From contig CM019068.1 of the NCBI GenBank assembly GCA_009667805.1, positions 7,497,733 to 7,561,732 on the forward strand: a stretch of 64,000 nt of DNA. Direction: 5' to 3'. Of this stretch, positions 43,407 through 54,039 are shown one piece after another (position 1 is the first letter of the stretch; each line of letters begins with the position of its first letter). Under the pieces are notes generated by a model. The model was not told the DNA's origin and did no database searches. It saw nothing but the letters and a program-made list of their open reading frames with translations. The translations under genes and the position numbers were made by a program. The stretch comes from Leptobrachium leishanense. Lineage: Eukaryota > Chordata > Amphibia > Anura > Megophryidae.

Positions 43407-44279
43407 TGTAACGGTTCAGCCGCCACAGGATTTATTTAGTTTAATTTCATTCTTATTTTGTTATATTTCGTTTACCCTTTATTTATAGGAACTAATTTCC
43501 TTTGTTAGATTTAGTGTAAAACTGTTACTAGACTTCTAACTAATCATGTTTTTCCCCTGCACCATCCTGCTAGTTTATGCTCAGTTATATTGTGTGGTTT
43601 TAAATGTATTGTCAATTGCTCATTTTTAGTTTTAAATAGACTTATAGTTCTTTAGTTAAATGTGGTTTTTTAAAGACACTACCTGCCACTAGTGACAAAT
43701 GCTTTCCTTTGTATAGAATGTACAATAGGTTTGAGTAATTTGTGGATTATGCAAAAGTGCTTTCTCTTTGGATATCTGTTTTCTGTTTACCTGTTCTGAA
43801 AGGCTGGGAGTCACATTGTCTCAGCCACCCATTATCTGATTCCCTTTTCAATGGGTTATGTAAATCACTGTATGTGGTTACTGTGGGGTCAAGACTTCAT
43901 CTGCATACAACTAGTGGACCCAAGTGAAGACTGAAAGGACCTGAAAGAAGCCTGCAATGGTCTTGGAACCAACCAATCAGAACTGTTGGGGTGGGCGGGA
44001 AGTCTGAATGTGCATGGCTGTATTTTGTATATAAGCACTGTCTGTTCCCATTCTAAACACACTCTGATTTACCTTCAAACCTGTACTGAGTCACGACTAG
44101 TATTTGGGGAGGGCATAATCACTGAATAAGCCAGCTTTACTGAATCCTTCGCTTCCAGAGCATCCAGGGACCGCTGCCAATCTCTCTCCCACCTTGCTAG
44201 CTCGCTACCCGGCTAAGCTCTCCAGCAAGACTCGGCGCCGCAGACGGAGCTACCCCTGCAGGGTAGCTGATCTGTTACA
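43407..44279 (+). repeat. 3' LTR of LTR element 2
   Basis: 873 bp, starting TGTAACGG and preceded by a purine-rich GGGACTGGGGGAGCTA (polypurine tract). It is followed by ACGGC, the target duplication. Confidence 0.94.
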
Positions 44280-44284
44280 ACGGC

Positions 44285-44432
44285 CAGCACCAGTTAGAAA
44301 GGACAAACGTGCCCCTGCAGAGGATGCACCACGTCCACCACGACCAGAGACACAGCCTCCCGACACAGGGGCTTCTTGCCCTCTTATCTGTGGCTGGGAG
44401 CATCTGCCTGTCCTTTTTGTTCTGTCAGACAT
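44285..44432 (-). pseudogene. Acidic ORF of hAT copy 1, start segment
   Basis: Read from the ATG at 44432: basic N-terminus (MSDRTKRTGRCSQPQIRG) and a glycine-rich stretch, cut at GAGR by the LTR element. The unsplit version is in copy 3 at 61298-61140, where it reads on into LKQQQHTEDLVDWLTRP. Confidence 0.82.
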
Positions 44433-44524
44433 GGTGCGTGATATATAGATTAATATATACAGAACTCTGATTCAACTCTGGTATAAAGATTTAAATAACT
44501 CTGGTATAACTCAGTGAGACACAC

Positions 44525-45000
44525 TGATAGTTGGCAGCCAGTGACAAGAGACAGATCACCTTAATTCACAAATGTTTTAAAGAAATTAGTGAGCCCCAAA
44601 ATACAGCGTGGTACTTTTTGTATGAGGAGACACAGATCACCTTAATTCCCAAGTGTTTTAAAGAAATTAGTGAGCCCCAAAAAAATTGCTGGCTGTGTGA
44701 CGAGACACAGAAGATCACCTTAATTCACAAGTGTTTGAAAGAAATTAGTGAGCCCCAAAATACAGCGTGGTACTTTTTGTATGACGAGACACAGATCACC
44801 TTAATTCCCAAGTGTTTTAAAGAAATTAGTGAGCCCCAAAATACTGCGTGGTACTGTTTGTATGACGAGACACAGATCACCTTAATTCACAAGTGTTTTA
44901 AAGAAATTAGTGAGCCCCAAAAAGACTTGCTGGCACAGTGTGACAAGACCCAGAAAATCACCTCAATTCACAAATGTTTTAAATAAAGTTGTAAACCCCA
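44525..45000. repeat. ~81-bp subterminal repeats of hAT copy 1
   Basis: Six copies of a unit with CAGATCACCTTAATTCACAA, AAAGAAATTAGTGAGCCCCA and GCGTGGTAC. The 151-codon open frame across it reflects the period (81 = 27 codons). Copy 3 has the related 83-bp array at 62280-62790. Confidence 0.88.
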
Positions 45001-45470
45001 AAAAAACTTGCTGGCACAGTAACAAGACACACATCACCTAAATTCCCTGATATTTGGTCGAAATGAGACACCCCCAGACCCCCCCCCCAGTAGCGTGGCA
45101 GACCGGCAGTAACAACACACACAACTATCTTCTTTGAAATCTCCTCTGAAATGCGTGCAGAATCGGCGCATTGAAACCTTATATAGTGTGCTGCGGGGCT
45201 TAGCTCTGTGAGCCCATGATTGGGCAAAATTTGCCCAATCAGGACTCTGAGTGGTGAATGGCATAATGTTCAACCAGTCTTGCACCAGACCTGTGGACAG
45301 GTGCAAGGGTGAAGCCAATTACGATCTTCAGGCAGTGGGAAAATGCATTGTGGTCCATTGTGGTCGAACATGCGGCGAACACCCAGAAATGTTCGGGGTT
45401 CGCGATCCGCCCGAACAGACTAAGTTCGGGTCGAACCCCGAATCGTCTGAACCCGAACAGCTCATCCCTA
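45001..45470. other. hAT copy 1 right subterminal region
   Basis: Non-coding, with a perfect ATTGGGCAAAATTTGCCCAAT inverted repeat near 45222 and ATTGTGGTCCATTGTGGTCG. It ends in repeated TTCGGGT / ACCCGAA motifs and the terminus CTCATCCCTA. Pieces recur at 51741-51799 and 53859-54030. Confidence 0.8.
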
Positions 45471-45493
45471 TTTGTCACATTCATTCGCTATCA

Positions 45494-45716
45494 GGGTTAT
45501 TCAGAGAGCAACGAAATGTTACCAACATTTTGGTGCTCTCCCGTTTGCCACATTTCGGCGAGTTCGATTCACCGACCCTGTGGGAAATTCAGCATTTACT
45601 GCAGGGTCCCTGAAGTGCAGTGAATCAGCTGCCGAACACATCCGAAAAACCACCACAAAACTGCCGATTCGATCCGAAAAACCTGCCAAATGCATCCGAT
45701 ATTCCACTGACGAAGT
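45494..45716. mobile_element. PIF/Harbinger-like MITE, truncated
   Basis: It begins CAGGGTTATTCAGAGAGCAA and continues with blocks shared with the MITE at 11306 and the right flank of the composite (GACCCTG, ATTCAGCA, CAGGGTCCC, AAACTGCCGATTCG). It stops at the gag fragment near 45717, with no right terminus. Confidence 0.75.
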
Positions 45717-46100
45717 TCCAGGCGGGCTGTCAACCTCCACCCAGGGCTCTACGGGGTAGGTTTCAGAGGTGGGGTATTCTGTCCATGTCGCTTGGAGCTC
45801 GGCCAACCGCAGCTGGTGTTGGCGCTCCTTATCTCGCTCCTCATCTTCTTGGAGGTCCATCATCAGTTGTACAACTGCGGCTTCGGAGGGGGTGGTGCCG
45901 CATATCTCTAATATTGCTCGAGCTTTCTTTCGGAGGTGATCTTCAGTGGCCAGAGTCGGGGTTGGGGTTCTTACCATTCGCTGGTCCATCCTTGTAAGCT
46001 CCTTGACCAGGGCTTTCTTGTTTTTGGTGCCGGTGATTCCTCCACGGCACTCTAATATGTATCTCAGCGTGTCCCTCTTGTAGTTGGCATAGCTGGCCAT
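45717..46100 (-). pseudogene. Gmr1-family Gag fragment (LTR element 3)
   Basis: Read from the ATG at 46100. YANYKRDTLRYILECRGG and KALVKELTRMDQR match the N-terminus of the Gag at 5336. It then has a charged helix (DEERDKERQHQLRLAELQ) and is cut off at about 45717 by the truncated MITE. Only about 125 codons remain. Confidence 0.85.
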
Positions 46101-46130
46101 TCTGTGTTTCTTCTGGGGTTGGAGAGCTTA

Positions 46131-46150
46131 TCCTCACCGCTTGCCACCAG
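46131..46150 (-). other. Primer-binding site of LTR element 3
   Basis: On the minus strand CTGGTGGCAAGCGGTGAGGA lies between the LTR end (46151) and gag. TGGTGGCAAGCGGTGAGGAT resembles the tRNA-Leu-type site of the other two LTR elements. Confidence 0.65.
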
Positions 46151-48146
46151 TGTGAAGGAACCGTTACCTTCCATCTGTCCTGGCTCTCCAGACACCCCTT
46201 CGTTGCGGTCAGCCCGGCTACTGGGAGCGCTGTCCTCAGCGCCTCGAGCGGCTTGACCCGCCTGCTTCTGTTCCTCTGCCCTGGAGCCGTTAGGAATCTC
46301 CAGAAGGCCGCTCTCTGCCTTCTAAGGGTAAGTGTGGAGTGTAGCGTAGTTTGTAATAAAGACACCAGGTGCGGCTGTATGCTTTAAAACAGGATCCTCT
46401 CTCTCTGAGCTCTGAGAGTTCTCTGACTTTTTAACCCTTTCGCTGCTGAGGCTTTTCCCGCCCCTGTGCTGAGGTCATTTTTTACCTGTTTTGCGCATCA
46501 TGTTTAAACGTGTTTTGAAGGCTTATTTTAGTATATGACACCGACATATTATATATCGTTCTTTCCGTCAGACTCGGTAGATTCATAATATGTCATTATT
46601 ATATGTATACGTTATGTCATGTCTGTATATTATAACAAAAAATGCAATAAAATATGTATTTTCAATAATTTACAACGTGTAAAGTGTTTTTTTCCACATT
46701 TTAACATGCGAGCAATTGCGGTTATATTTTGTATGGGGTGCGCTTGTTAAAAAAATTAGAGATGGGGTCTCGTTACATTTTTTTTTGGGGAAAATGACAC
46801 TATTTTTAACAAACGCACCGCATACAAAAATCGTTAGTGCAGCATCATTGTTCACATTATAATTAAAATGGGAACAATATTGCTGCATTAACAAACCCAA
46901 AAAAAAGAAAAAAAAGTGTTTATTTTTTTTTTTATTATTTATTTATTTTATTTATTTATTTTTTTTTTTTATTTTTTTTTTTTTTTACAACATTTTTAAC
47001 TTTCATGTTTGGTATCGTTGGAACGGCCATGCTCTGGCCGATCCAACGATATCAAAATTTAACCCCTAGCTGCCACGGATCGGGAGATAGGGAGTTCATT
47101 GGAACTCCCTATCTCCACAGTTGGTGGCAGTTAGGGGTTAACTGTAGGACTGGCGTCATCGTGCTACGCACGATGACGCCAGTCCTCTGGGGGAGTTCCC
47201 GGAGGCTTGGCCGACATCCAAGATGTCGGCCAGCTCCCGGGAAGGATCGCGAATCGGCGCTTTTCAGCGCCGATTTGCGATCCAGCTCCCCAGGGGTTAA
47301 TGCCAGGCATCATTTGGAAGGGCAGGCTGTGCCCTTCCAAATGATGCCTGGGTTAACCCCCTGTGCGCCGCCGATCGGGAGGGAGAGAGGTCCGAAGGAC
47401 CTCCCCCCCCTCCCTTTCAGGCGCCTCCTCCGCACATGCGGGGGGGCGCCTGAATTAGGTGTCATCGCGCCCCCGCGATGACACCTAATAATGGCGGCTG
47501 CTGGTCCGGATGCCGGGCTGACATCCAGGATGTCAGCCCGCACCGGAGGGGCCAGCGATCGGCCGGAACCCGGCCGAACGCTGACCCCAATGTGAGGACG
47601 CGCTCAGCGCGTCCTCAGCACACCAGCGGTAATGCTGAGGACGCGCTGAGCGCGTCCTTAGCATTGAAGTGGTTAATGAACAACCACCATTTATGCTGAA
47701 GTCCAACAGTCATAATTTGCATACCCATACTAATTACTAGTCATAATTTGCATACCCATACTAATTACATTATGTCAGTTATTTCCAATAAACATTCTTT
47801 ACATTCTTTAGCCTTTCAGCTCACATAACATTTGTATATCCATTGTTCTAACACATCAGATTAAACACACACTATCACAGATCCCTTGAATTAAACATGC
47901 AGCTAAATAATGGGAAAAGCCCTGGTGCATAAATTACACAGCAGTAAAGCTTGTTTACTGGTTTACACAAAAACACATTTACCTACAGGAATATAAGTAT
48001 TTTTAAAACCAAAGCTACGCCATTTTACACTAAACTAAATTAAACTAAAACCAAACGATGTAAAATATATTTAAAAACACACGATATAAATGAACATAAA
48101 GTCTCTTGGGGTTTGAAGCATGGAGCGTTACATCAGCTCCATGACA
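46151..48146 (-). repeat. LTR of element 3, split by a TTAA element
   Basis: On the minus strand it starts TGTCATGGAGCTGATGTAAC at 48146, close to the LTR start of element 1, and ends CTTCACA at 46151. Without the 1238-bp insertion and one TTAA it would be about 754 bp. A TCATAATTTGCATACCCATA duplication lies at 47710-47765. No second LTR is present, and the body beyond gag is lost. Confidence 0.82.
46435..47672. mobile_element. TTAA (piggyBac-type) element, copy 2
   Basis: 1238 bp, TTAA at 46431-46434 and 47673-47676, orientation opposite to copy 1 (9321-10558). The same terminal sequences and the same string of palindromes (about 47020-47660) are present, plus a T-rich tract at 46910-46990. 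Point differences and small compensating indels separate it from copy 1. Confidence 0.93.
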
Positions 48147-48820
48147 GGGTGACACACCCTAATGTAACAGGCTGCTCACCCTAATGTAACGGGTGACACA
48201 CCCTAATATAAAGGGCGACACACCCTAATATAATGGGTGACACACCCTAATGTAACAGGCTGCTCACCCTAATATAATGGCCTGCTCACTCTAATGTAAT
48301 GGGCGACACACCCTAATGTAACGGGCGACACACCCTAATATAACAGCCTGCTCACCCTAATATAATGGCCTGCTCAGCCTAATGTAATGGGCGACACACC
48401 CTAATATAATGGGCGACACCCCCTAATGTAACAGGCTGCTCACCCTAATATAACGGGCGACGCACCCTAATGTAACGGGCTGCTCATCCTAATATAACGG
48501 GTGATACACCCTAATGTAACGGGCTGCTCACCCTAATATAAAGGGCGACACACCCTAATTTAAAGGGAGACACACTCTAATGTAACAGGCTGCTCACCCT
48601 AATATAATGGCCTGCTCACTCTAATGTAACGGGCGGCTCACCCTAATATAAAGGGCGACACACCCTAATATAAAGGGAGACACACCCTAATATAACGGCT
48701 GCTCACCCTAATGTAACGGGCTGCTCACCCTAATATAAAGGGCGACACACCCTAATATAAAGGGAGACTCAACCTAATATAACGGCAGCTCACCCTAATG
48801 TAACGGGCTGCTCACCCTAA
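48147..48820. repeat. ~22-bp minisatellite
   Basis: About 30 copies of GGG(C/T)GACACACCCTAATATAA and GGCTGCTCACCCTAATGTAA variants in mixed order. The left boundary is the LTR of element 3. Confidence 0.92.
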
Positions 48821-49345
48821 TGCCTCCCTCAGTCCGGTGTCATTTGGGCAGAATGTTTTTTCTTGCATAAATATGAAACAAGTCTCTCTACCTGGACCTT
48901 TTATTTCCTCGCATCGAGTCCACGAGATGGAATGAAAGCGCCGATACATTTCTTTTCTGATTCATTTATTTTCTGATACTTTTATTTTCTGATTCATTTC
49001 TTTTCTGATACATTTATTTTCTGATTAATTTCTTTTCTGATTCATTTCTTTTCTGATACATTTAGTTTCTGATACATTTCTTTTCTGATACTTTTCTGAT
49101 ACATTTCCGCAGGATTCCAGGATATTTCTCCCCCTTTAGGATGGACTGGGGTGAGGCCTGGTATGACAAATCGAGGGTTTGGCTCCCTCTGGTGGTGATG
49201 TGGAGGTACAGCTCTGTTTTACATTGCCTTTTGACACACAAACATGTTTTTATTATTATTATCATCATTTATATGTCGCCAACAGTTTCATTCTTCCATT
49301 GAGGAACTGAAGAAAATGGTCTATAGAGTCTAAAAAGGATTCACA
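48821..49345. other. Simple repeats and unassigned sequence
   Basis: 48950-49110 is a ~16-bp pyrimidine-rich repeat (TTTCTTTTCTGATACATTTA variants). 49246-49296 is an L2-type tail (TTATTATTATTATCATCATT then ATGTCGCCAACAG). The rest is unrecognised. Confidence 0.6.
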
Positions 49346-50385
49346 TTCCGTCCCAGGCACCAGCCAGACCTCACCGCCCAGACACCAGCCAGACCACACC
49401 ACCCAGGCACCAGCCAGACCTCACCGCCCAGACACCAGCCAGACCACACCACCCAGGCACCAGCCAGACCTCACCGCCCAGACACCAGCCAGACCACACC
49501 ACCCAGGCACCAGCCAGACCTCACCGCCCAGGCACCAGCCAGACCACACCACCCAGGCACCAGCCAGACCTCACCGCCCAGGCACCAGCCAGACCTCAAT
49601 GCCCAGGCACCAGCCAGACCTCAAAGCCCAGGCACCAACCAGACCTCACCACCCAGGCACCAGCCAGACCTAACCGCCCAGGCACCAGCCAGACTTCACC
49701 GCCCAGGCACCAGCCAGACCTCACCGCCCAGGCACCAGCCAGACCACACCGCCCAGGCACCAGCCAGACCTCATCGCCCAGGCACCAACCAGACCACACC
49801 ACCCAGGCACCGACCAGACCTCATTCCCAGGCACCAGCCAGACCTCACCGCCCAGGCACCAGCCAGACCACACTGCCCAGGCACCAGCCAGACCTCACCG
49901 CCCAGGCACCAGCCAGACCTCACCGCCCAGGCACCAACCAGACTACACCACCCAGGCACCAACCAGACCACACCGCCCAGGCACCAGCCAGAACACACCG
50001 CCCAGGCACCAACCAGACCACACCGCCCAGGCACCAACCAGACCACACTGCCCAGGCACCAGCCAGACCACACCACGTAGGCACCAACCAGACCACACTG
50101 CCCAGGCACCAGCCACACCACACCACTCAGGCACCAGCCAGACCTCACCGACCAGGCACCAGCCAGACCTCACCGCCCAGGCACCAACCAGACCACACCA
50201 CCCAGGCACCAACCAGACCACACTGCCCAGGCACCAGCCAGAACACACCGCCCAGGCACCAACCAGACCACACCGCCCAGGCACCAACCAGACCACACTG
50301 CCCAGGCACCAGCCAGACCACACCACCTAGGCAGCAACCAGACCTCACCACCCAGGCACCAGCCAGACCACACCGCTCAGGCACT
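49346..50385. repeat. 25-bp minisatellite (CAGGCACCAGCCAGACC type)
   Basis: About 42 copies of CCAGGCACCAGCCAGACCTC plus ACCGC. The left 200 bp alternate two unit types (GCCCAGACACC / ACCCAGGCACC), a 50-bp higher-order period. Open minus-strand frames with W-L-V-P-G repeats are artefacts. Confidence 0.95.
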
Positions 50386-50672
50386 CTGATAAGCTCTGAA
50401 GCTTGTAGGTGCTCTAGGTGTGTCAATGAGATGATGAACCGCTTTTGAAAATGTCAGGACTGTTCCTCATCCCCAGAGGGCAACCACACCATCAAAGTTA
50501 GATTGTCTTCCAGCACCAGAGGATGTGCGTAACCTCTCGATGTGACTGGAGCAGCCTGGTTATGTCCTTCCACTGACAACTCCAGCAGGAAAAGGTACCA
50601 AGGCTGAGCTGTCCATCAGAAGATTGCCAGAACTATCGGCACTCTGGTTCAAAGAAAGTGCAGGAGGACTAG
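50386..50672. other. Unassigned stretch
   Basis: No repeat or frame that I can support. Confidence 0.4.
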
Positions 50673-50935
50673 GGATGGGCTGCCAGTTTGAATCAGTTCG
50701 AAGTTCGATTCGAACAACGGCTGTTCGAAAGTTCACAAACTTTTCGGGACGTTCGCGGAAAGTTCGAGGAAAAAAAGTTTTCAAAAAAATTCCAAAAAAT
50801 CCTTTAAAAGATCCTGAAAAAAATCTAAAAATAAAGAGACTCTTTACTGCAGAATATAATAATAAACTGTGTCTTAGATATTGAATTAAAACGGGAATAT
50901 ATTTAACATTGAAGCCTATGGGATTCATAAACATT
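50673..50935. mobile_element. Possible hAT-like element end
   Basis: It starts TAGGGATGGGCTGCC, then has repeated GTTCGA/TCGAAC motifs and MITE-like AAGCCTATGGGATTC before the next minisatellite. No matching right end or target duplication was found, so it is only a candidate. Confidence 0.4.
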
Positions 50936-51566
50936 TCTCACTCATTGTCGGTCAAACATTTCTCACTTCTTGTTGGTCAGACATTTCCCACTCATTGTTG
51001 GTCAAACGTTTCCCACTCCTTGTTGATCAAACATTTCCAACTCATTGTTGGTCAAACATTTCTCACTCCTTGTTGGTCAAACATTTCCCACTCATTGTTG
51101 GTCAAACATTTCCCACTCCTTGTTGGTCAAACATTTCCCACTTCTTGTTGGTCAAACATTTCCAAATCATTGTTGGTCAAACATTTTCCACTCATTGTTG
51201 GTCAAACATTTCCCACACCTTGTTGGTCAAACATTTCCCACTTCTTGTTGGTCAAACATTTCCAAATTATTGTTGGTCAAACATTTCCCACTCATTGGTT
51301 GTAAAATATTTCCCACTCATTGTTGGTCAAACATTTCCCACTCCTTGTTAGTCAAACATTTCCCACTCCTTGTTGGTCAAACATTTCCCACTCCTTGTTA
51401 GTCAAACATTTCCCACTCCTTGTTGGTCAAACATTTCCCACGCATTGTTGGTAAAACATTTCCCACTCATTGTTGGTCAAACATTTCCCACTCATTGTTG
51501 GTCAAACATTTCCCACTCATTGTTGGTCAAACATTTCCAACTCATTGTTGGTCAAACATTTCCCAT
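50936..51566. repeat. 25-bp minisatellite (TTGTTGGTCAAACATTTCCC type)
   Basis: About 25 copies of TTGTTGGTCAAACATTTCCC plus ACTCA. Frames of 118-131 codons across it are repeat artefacts. Confidence 0.95.
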
Positions 51567-51658
51567 GGCTTCAAATCGCGTTTAAACGTGCAAAAGCGGT
51601 AAAAATGAGCTAAGCGCACAGCAGTGAAATGGCACAGCACTCAGCCGTGAAAGGGTTA
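51567..51658. mobile_element. Decayed TTAA-element terminus
   Basis: GTTTAAACGTGCAAAAGCGG, TAAAAATGAGC and CAGCCGTGAAAGGGTTAA parallel the right end of the TTAA element at 10485-10562 with many differences. No partner end was found. Confidence 0.55.
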
Positions 51659-51740
51659 AAAGCATTTTTTTAAAACTTTTTTTCATTGTTAACTGTCCCC
51701 CAGGGCAGTACCTGGACCTCATACACCTTTTATGGATTTT

Positions 51741-51799
51741 ATAATCACGGCTCAGAGTCCTGATTGGGCAAATTTTGCCCAATCATGGGCTCACAGAGC
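51741..51799. mobile_element. hAT-family subterminal fragment
   Basis: Matches 45190-45250 in reverse complement (CTCAGAGTCCTGATTGGGCA, TTTGCCCAATCATGGGCTCA) and is the insertion site of Tc1 B copy 1. Confidence 0.75.
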
Positions 51800-52163
51800 T
51801 ACGGTTGTGTTCAAAATTATTCAACCCCCAATGCTGTAAAGGGTTTTAGGGAATTTAGTGTACATTTGTAATTGTATTCAGAATTAAATCCTACAAGGAC
51901 TTTTTAAAGAACCATATGCAACTAAAATGACATCAATTGGTTTTGTAATACAGTAGTAAATGTTTCTTTTGTGAATTCTTCATTGACACAATTATTCAAC
52001 CCCTTAAAGACTACTACTCTAAAGAACAGAGGTTCATTCAAGTGTTTTCAATCAGGTATTGAAAACACCTGTGGATGTCACAGAGCAGCAATAAAGCATA
52101 ATAAGCACCAATTAGGCAGCTTTAAAATGACTGTGATACTCAGCTCCTTCTAGACATTTACTG

Positions 52164-53219
52164 GTTACATAGTTACATAGTTACATAGTTATATAGTTAT
52201 ATAGGCTGAAAAAAGACATGCGTCCATCGGGTTCAGCCTCTACCACATAACCTACTGCTGTTGATCCAAAAGAAGGCAAAAAACCCAGTCTGAAATGCTC
52301 GCCAATATGCAACATACTGGGAAAAAATTCCTTCTTGACCCCAGAATGGCAGTCAGATTTCTCCTTGGATCAAGAAGCTTTTACCCACATATTAAATATT
52401 ATAACCCTTAATATTCTGTGTCTGCAGGAAGTCATCCAGTCGCTTTTTAAAAGTCTGTACAGACTCTGACCCAACCACCTCAACAGGCAGAGAATTCCAC
52501 AGCTTTATTGTTCTCACCGTAAAATAACCCTTCCTATGCTTTAAGCTAAATTTTCTTTCTTCCAGTCTAAATGGATGACCCCGTGTCCTGTGTATAGTCC
52601 TGTTAATGAATAGGTTATCAGACAATGGTTGATAATGGCCCCGTATATATTTATATAAGGTTATCAGATCCCCTCTAAGGCGCCTTTTCTCTAAACTAAA
52701 CAGGTTTAAGCTTGTTAGTCTTTCCTCATAACTTAACCCTTCCATCCCCCTTATTAATTTAGTTGCCCGTCTCTGCACGTTTTCTAGCGATATAATATCT
52801 TTTTTTAAGACAGGTGCCCAAAATTGCACGGCATATTCAAGGTGCGGCCTGACCATTGATTTATACAGAGGCAAAATTATGTTTTCATCCCGTGAGTGAA
52901 CTCCCCTTTTAATGCATGCCAGTACTTTGCTGGCCTTGGCGGCTGCTGTTTGACATTGCACATTGTTACTTAGTTTGAAGTCTATGATTATTCCCAAATC
53001 CTTCTCCTGCTTGGATTTCCCTAACTCCGTACCATTTAGGGTATAAATTGCTTGTGTGTTCTTCACTCCAAAGTGCATAACTTTGCATTTATCTAGATTA
53101 AATTTCATCTGCCATTTAAGTGCCCAGTCCCCCAATCTATCTAAATCCCTCTGCAGCGAAGTAACATCCTGCTCACATTGTATTTCTTTTCCTAGCTTTG
53201 TGTCATCTGCAAACACTGA
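52164..53219 (-). mobile_element. CR1/L2-like LINE, 5'-truncated
   Basis: The 3' end is at the left: a CTATGTAAC repeat tail (52164-52205), then untranslated sequence and one intact frame at 52392-53216. Insertion into Tc1 B copy 1 is evident because the Tc1 leader flanks it on both sides. Confidence 0.88.
52392..53216 (-). CDS. LINE reverse-transcriptase C-terminal part
   Basis: An uninterrupted 274-codon frame starting inside the RT catalytic box (FADDTKLG). Thumb motifs follow (LQRDLDRLGDWALKWQMKFN, KCKVMHFG), then CR1/L2-type C-terminal motifs (LYKSMVRPHLEYAVQFWAP, LEKRRLRGDLITLYKYIRG, RTRGHPFRLEE, TIKLWNSLPVEVV). The N-terminal RT and endonuclease are absent through 5' truncation, so it cannot act on its own. 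It is the best reference in the window for the split LINE fragment 15640/25738. Confidence 0.88.
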   Translation of the reverse strand: MFADDTKLGKEIQCEQDVTSLQRDLDRLGDWALKWQMKFNLDKCKVMHFGVKNTQAIYTLNGTELGKSKQEKDLGIIIDFKLSNNVQCQTAAAKASKVLACIKRGVHSRDENIILPLYKSMVRPHLEYAVQFWAPVLKKDIISLENVQRRATKLIRGMEGLSYEERLTSLNLFSLEKRRLRGDLITLYKYIRGHYQPLSDNLFINRTIHRTRGHPFRLEERKFSLKHRKGYFTVRTIKLWNSLPVEVVGSESVQTFKKRLDDFLQTQNIKGYNI

Positions 53220-53266
53220 TACATGACTTTCAATGCCTATCTCAAGGTATTGGTGTGGTTACAAAC

Positions 53267-53858
53267 ATGGTGAAGTCAAGAGAATGGTCCAGGAAGACAA
53301 GAGAAGAGGTGATTACTCTTCACAGGAAGGGCATTGGCTATAAGAAGATTGCAAAGATGTTAAACATACCAAGAGAGACCATAGGAAGCATCATTCGCAA
53401 ATTCAAGGCAAAGGGCACTGTTGAAACGCTACCTGGTCATGGCAGAAAGAAGATGCTGACTTCGACCGCTGTGCGCTACCTGAAGCGTAGAGTGGAGAAA
53501 AGTCCCCGTGTGACTGCTGAGGAACTGAGAAAAGATTTGTCAGATGTGGGTACTGAAGTTTCAGCTCAGACAATACGGCGCACACTGCGTAATGAAGGCC
53601 TCCATGCCAGAACTCCCAGGCGCACCCCCTTGCTGTCTCCAAAGAATAAGAAGAGTTGACTGCAGTATGCCAAAAGTCATGTGGACAAACCACAGAAGTT
53701 TTGGGATAGTGTTCTGTGGACTGATGAAACAAAATTAGAACTGTTTGGGCCCATGGATCAATGCTATGTTTGGAGGAGGAAGAACAAGGCCTATGAAGAA
53801 AAGAACACCTTGCCTACTGTGAAGCATGGCGGGGGGTCAATCATACTTTGGGGCTGTG
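53267..53858 (+). pseudogene. Tc1-like transposase B, copy 1
   Basis: ATG at 53267. Paired-like DNA-binding region (GIGYKKIAKMLNIPRETIGS, GRKKM linker, second helix-turn-helix with SAQTIRRTLR). An in-frame TGA at 53657-53659 separates it from the catalytic half ([24 protein letters not shown]). The gene ends at the truncation near 53858, before the second aspartate and the glutamate. Copy 2 (63174-63992) has TGA at the same codon. Confidence 0.9.
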
Positions 53859-54039
53859 TAGCTTGTAATTGGCTACAGCCTTGCACCTGACCACAGGTCA
53901 GGTGCAAGACAGGTGCAAGACTATGCCAATCATGGCTCAGAGTACTGATTGGGCAAATTTTGCCCAATCATGGGCTCACAGAGATAAGTCCCGCAGCACA
54001 CTACATAAGGCGTCCCTCGCAGCCCCAGCATGTGTTTTT

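Larger units (their letters stand above)
39338..44279 (+). mobile_element. Non-autonomous LTR retrotransposon (LARD-like)
   Basis: LTRs of 873 bp each (39338-40210, 43407-44279), nearly identical. The 5-bp duplication ACGGC is at 39333-39337 and 44280-44284, and the empty site is visible in copy 3 near 61145. The interior of 3.2 kb has a tRNA-Leu-like primer site and a gag-like ORF whose first residues match those of the Gmr1-like element. It then has two ORFs of unknown kind and no protease, integrase or RT. It presumably depends on a Gmr1-like partner. It splits the hAT transposase gene. Confidence 0.93.
33146..45470 (-). mobile_element. hAT transposon copy 1, with two nested insertions
   Basis: Ends are TAGGGATGAGCCG and, reverse-complemented, TAGGGATGAGCTG. 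It is flanked by an 8-bp duplication TTTGTCAC (33138-33145 and 45471-45478). After subtracting a hAT MITE (33260-35147) and an LTR element (39338-44279) the native element is about 5.5 kb. On the minus strand it encodes an acidic N-terminal ORF and a BED-finger hAT transposase. Subterminal tandem arrays lie on both sides (35612-36190, 44525-45000). Two further copies are at 53859-56228 and from 56229 to 62955. Confidence 0.94.
51802..53858 (+). mobile_element. Tc1-like transposon B, copy 1, truncated
   Basis: Terminus CGGTTGTGTTCAAAATTATT after a TA at 51800-51801. The transposase starts at 53267. The element is cut off at about 53858 inside the gene, where hAT-copy-2 sequence begins, so the right end is missing. 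A LINE fragment (52164-53219) is inserted in the 5' region. Confidence 0.88.

Noticed and set aside
44531..44986. 151-codon protein with 27-residue repeats
   Set aside because: It is the 81-bp subterminal repeat of hAT copy 1, seen untranslated with stops in the related 83-bp array of copy 3.
49596..50426. Several W-L-V-P-G repeat frames
   Set aside because: Artefacts of the 25-bp minisatellite; open in more than one phase.
50909..51602. Frames of 60-131 codons with a repeated Q-T-F-P word
   Set aside because: Artefacts of the 25-bp minisatellite.
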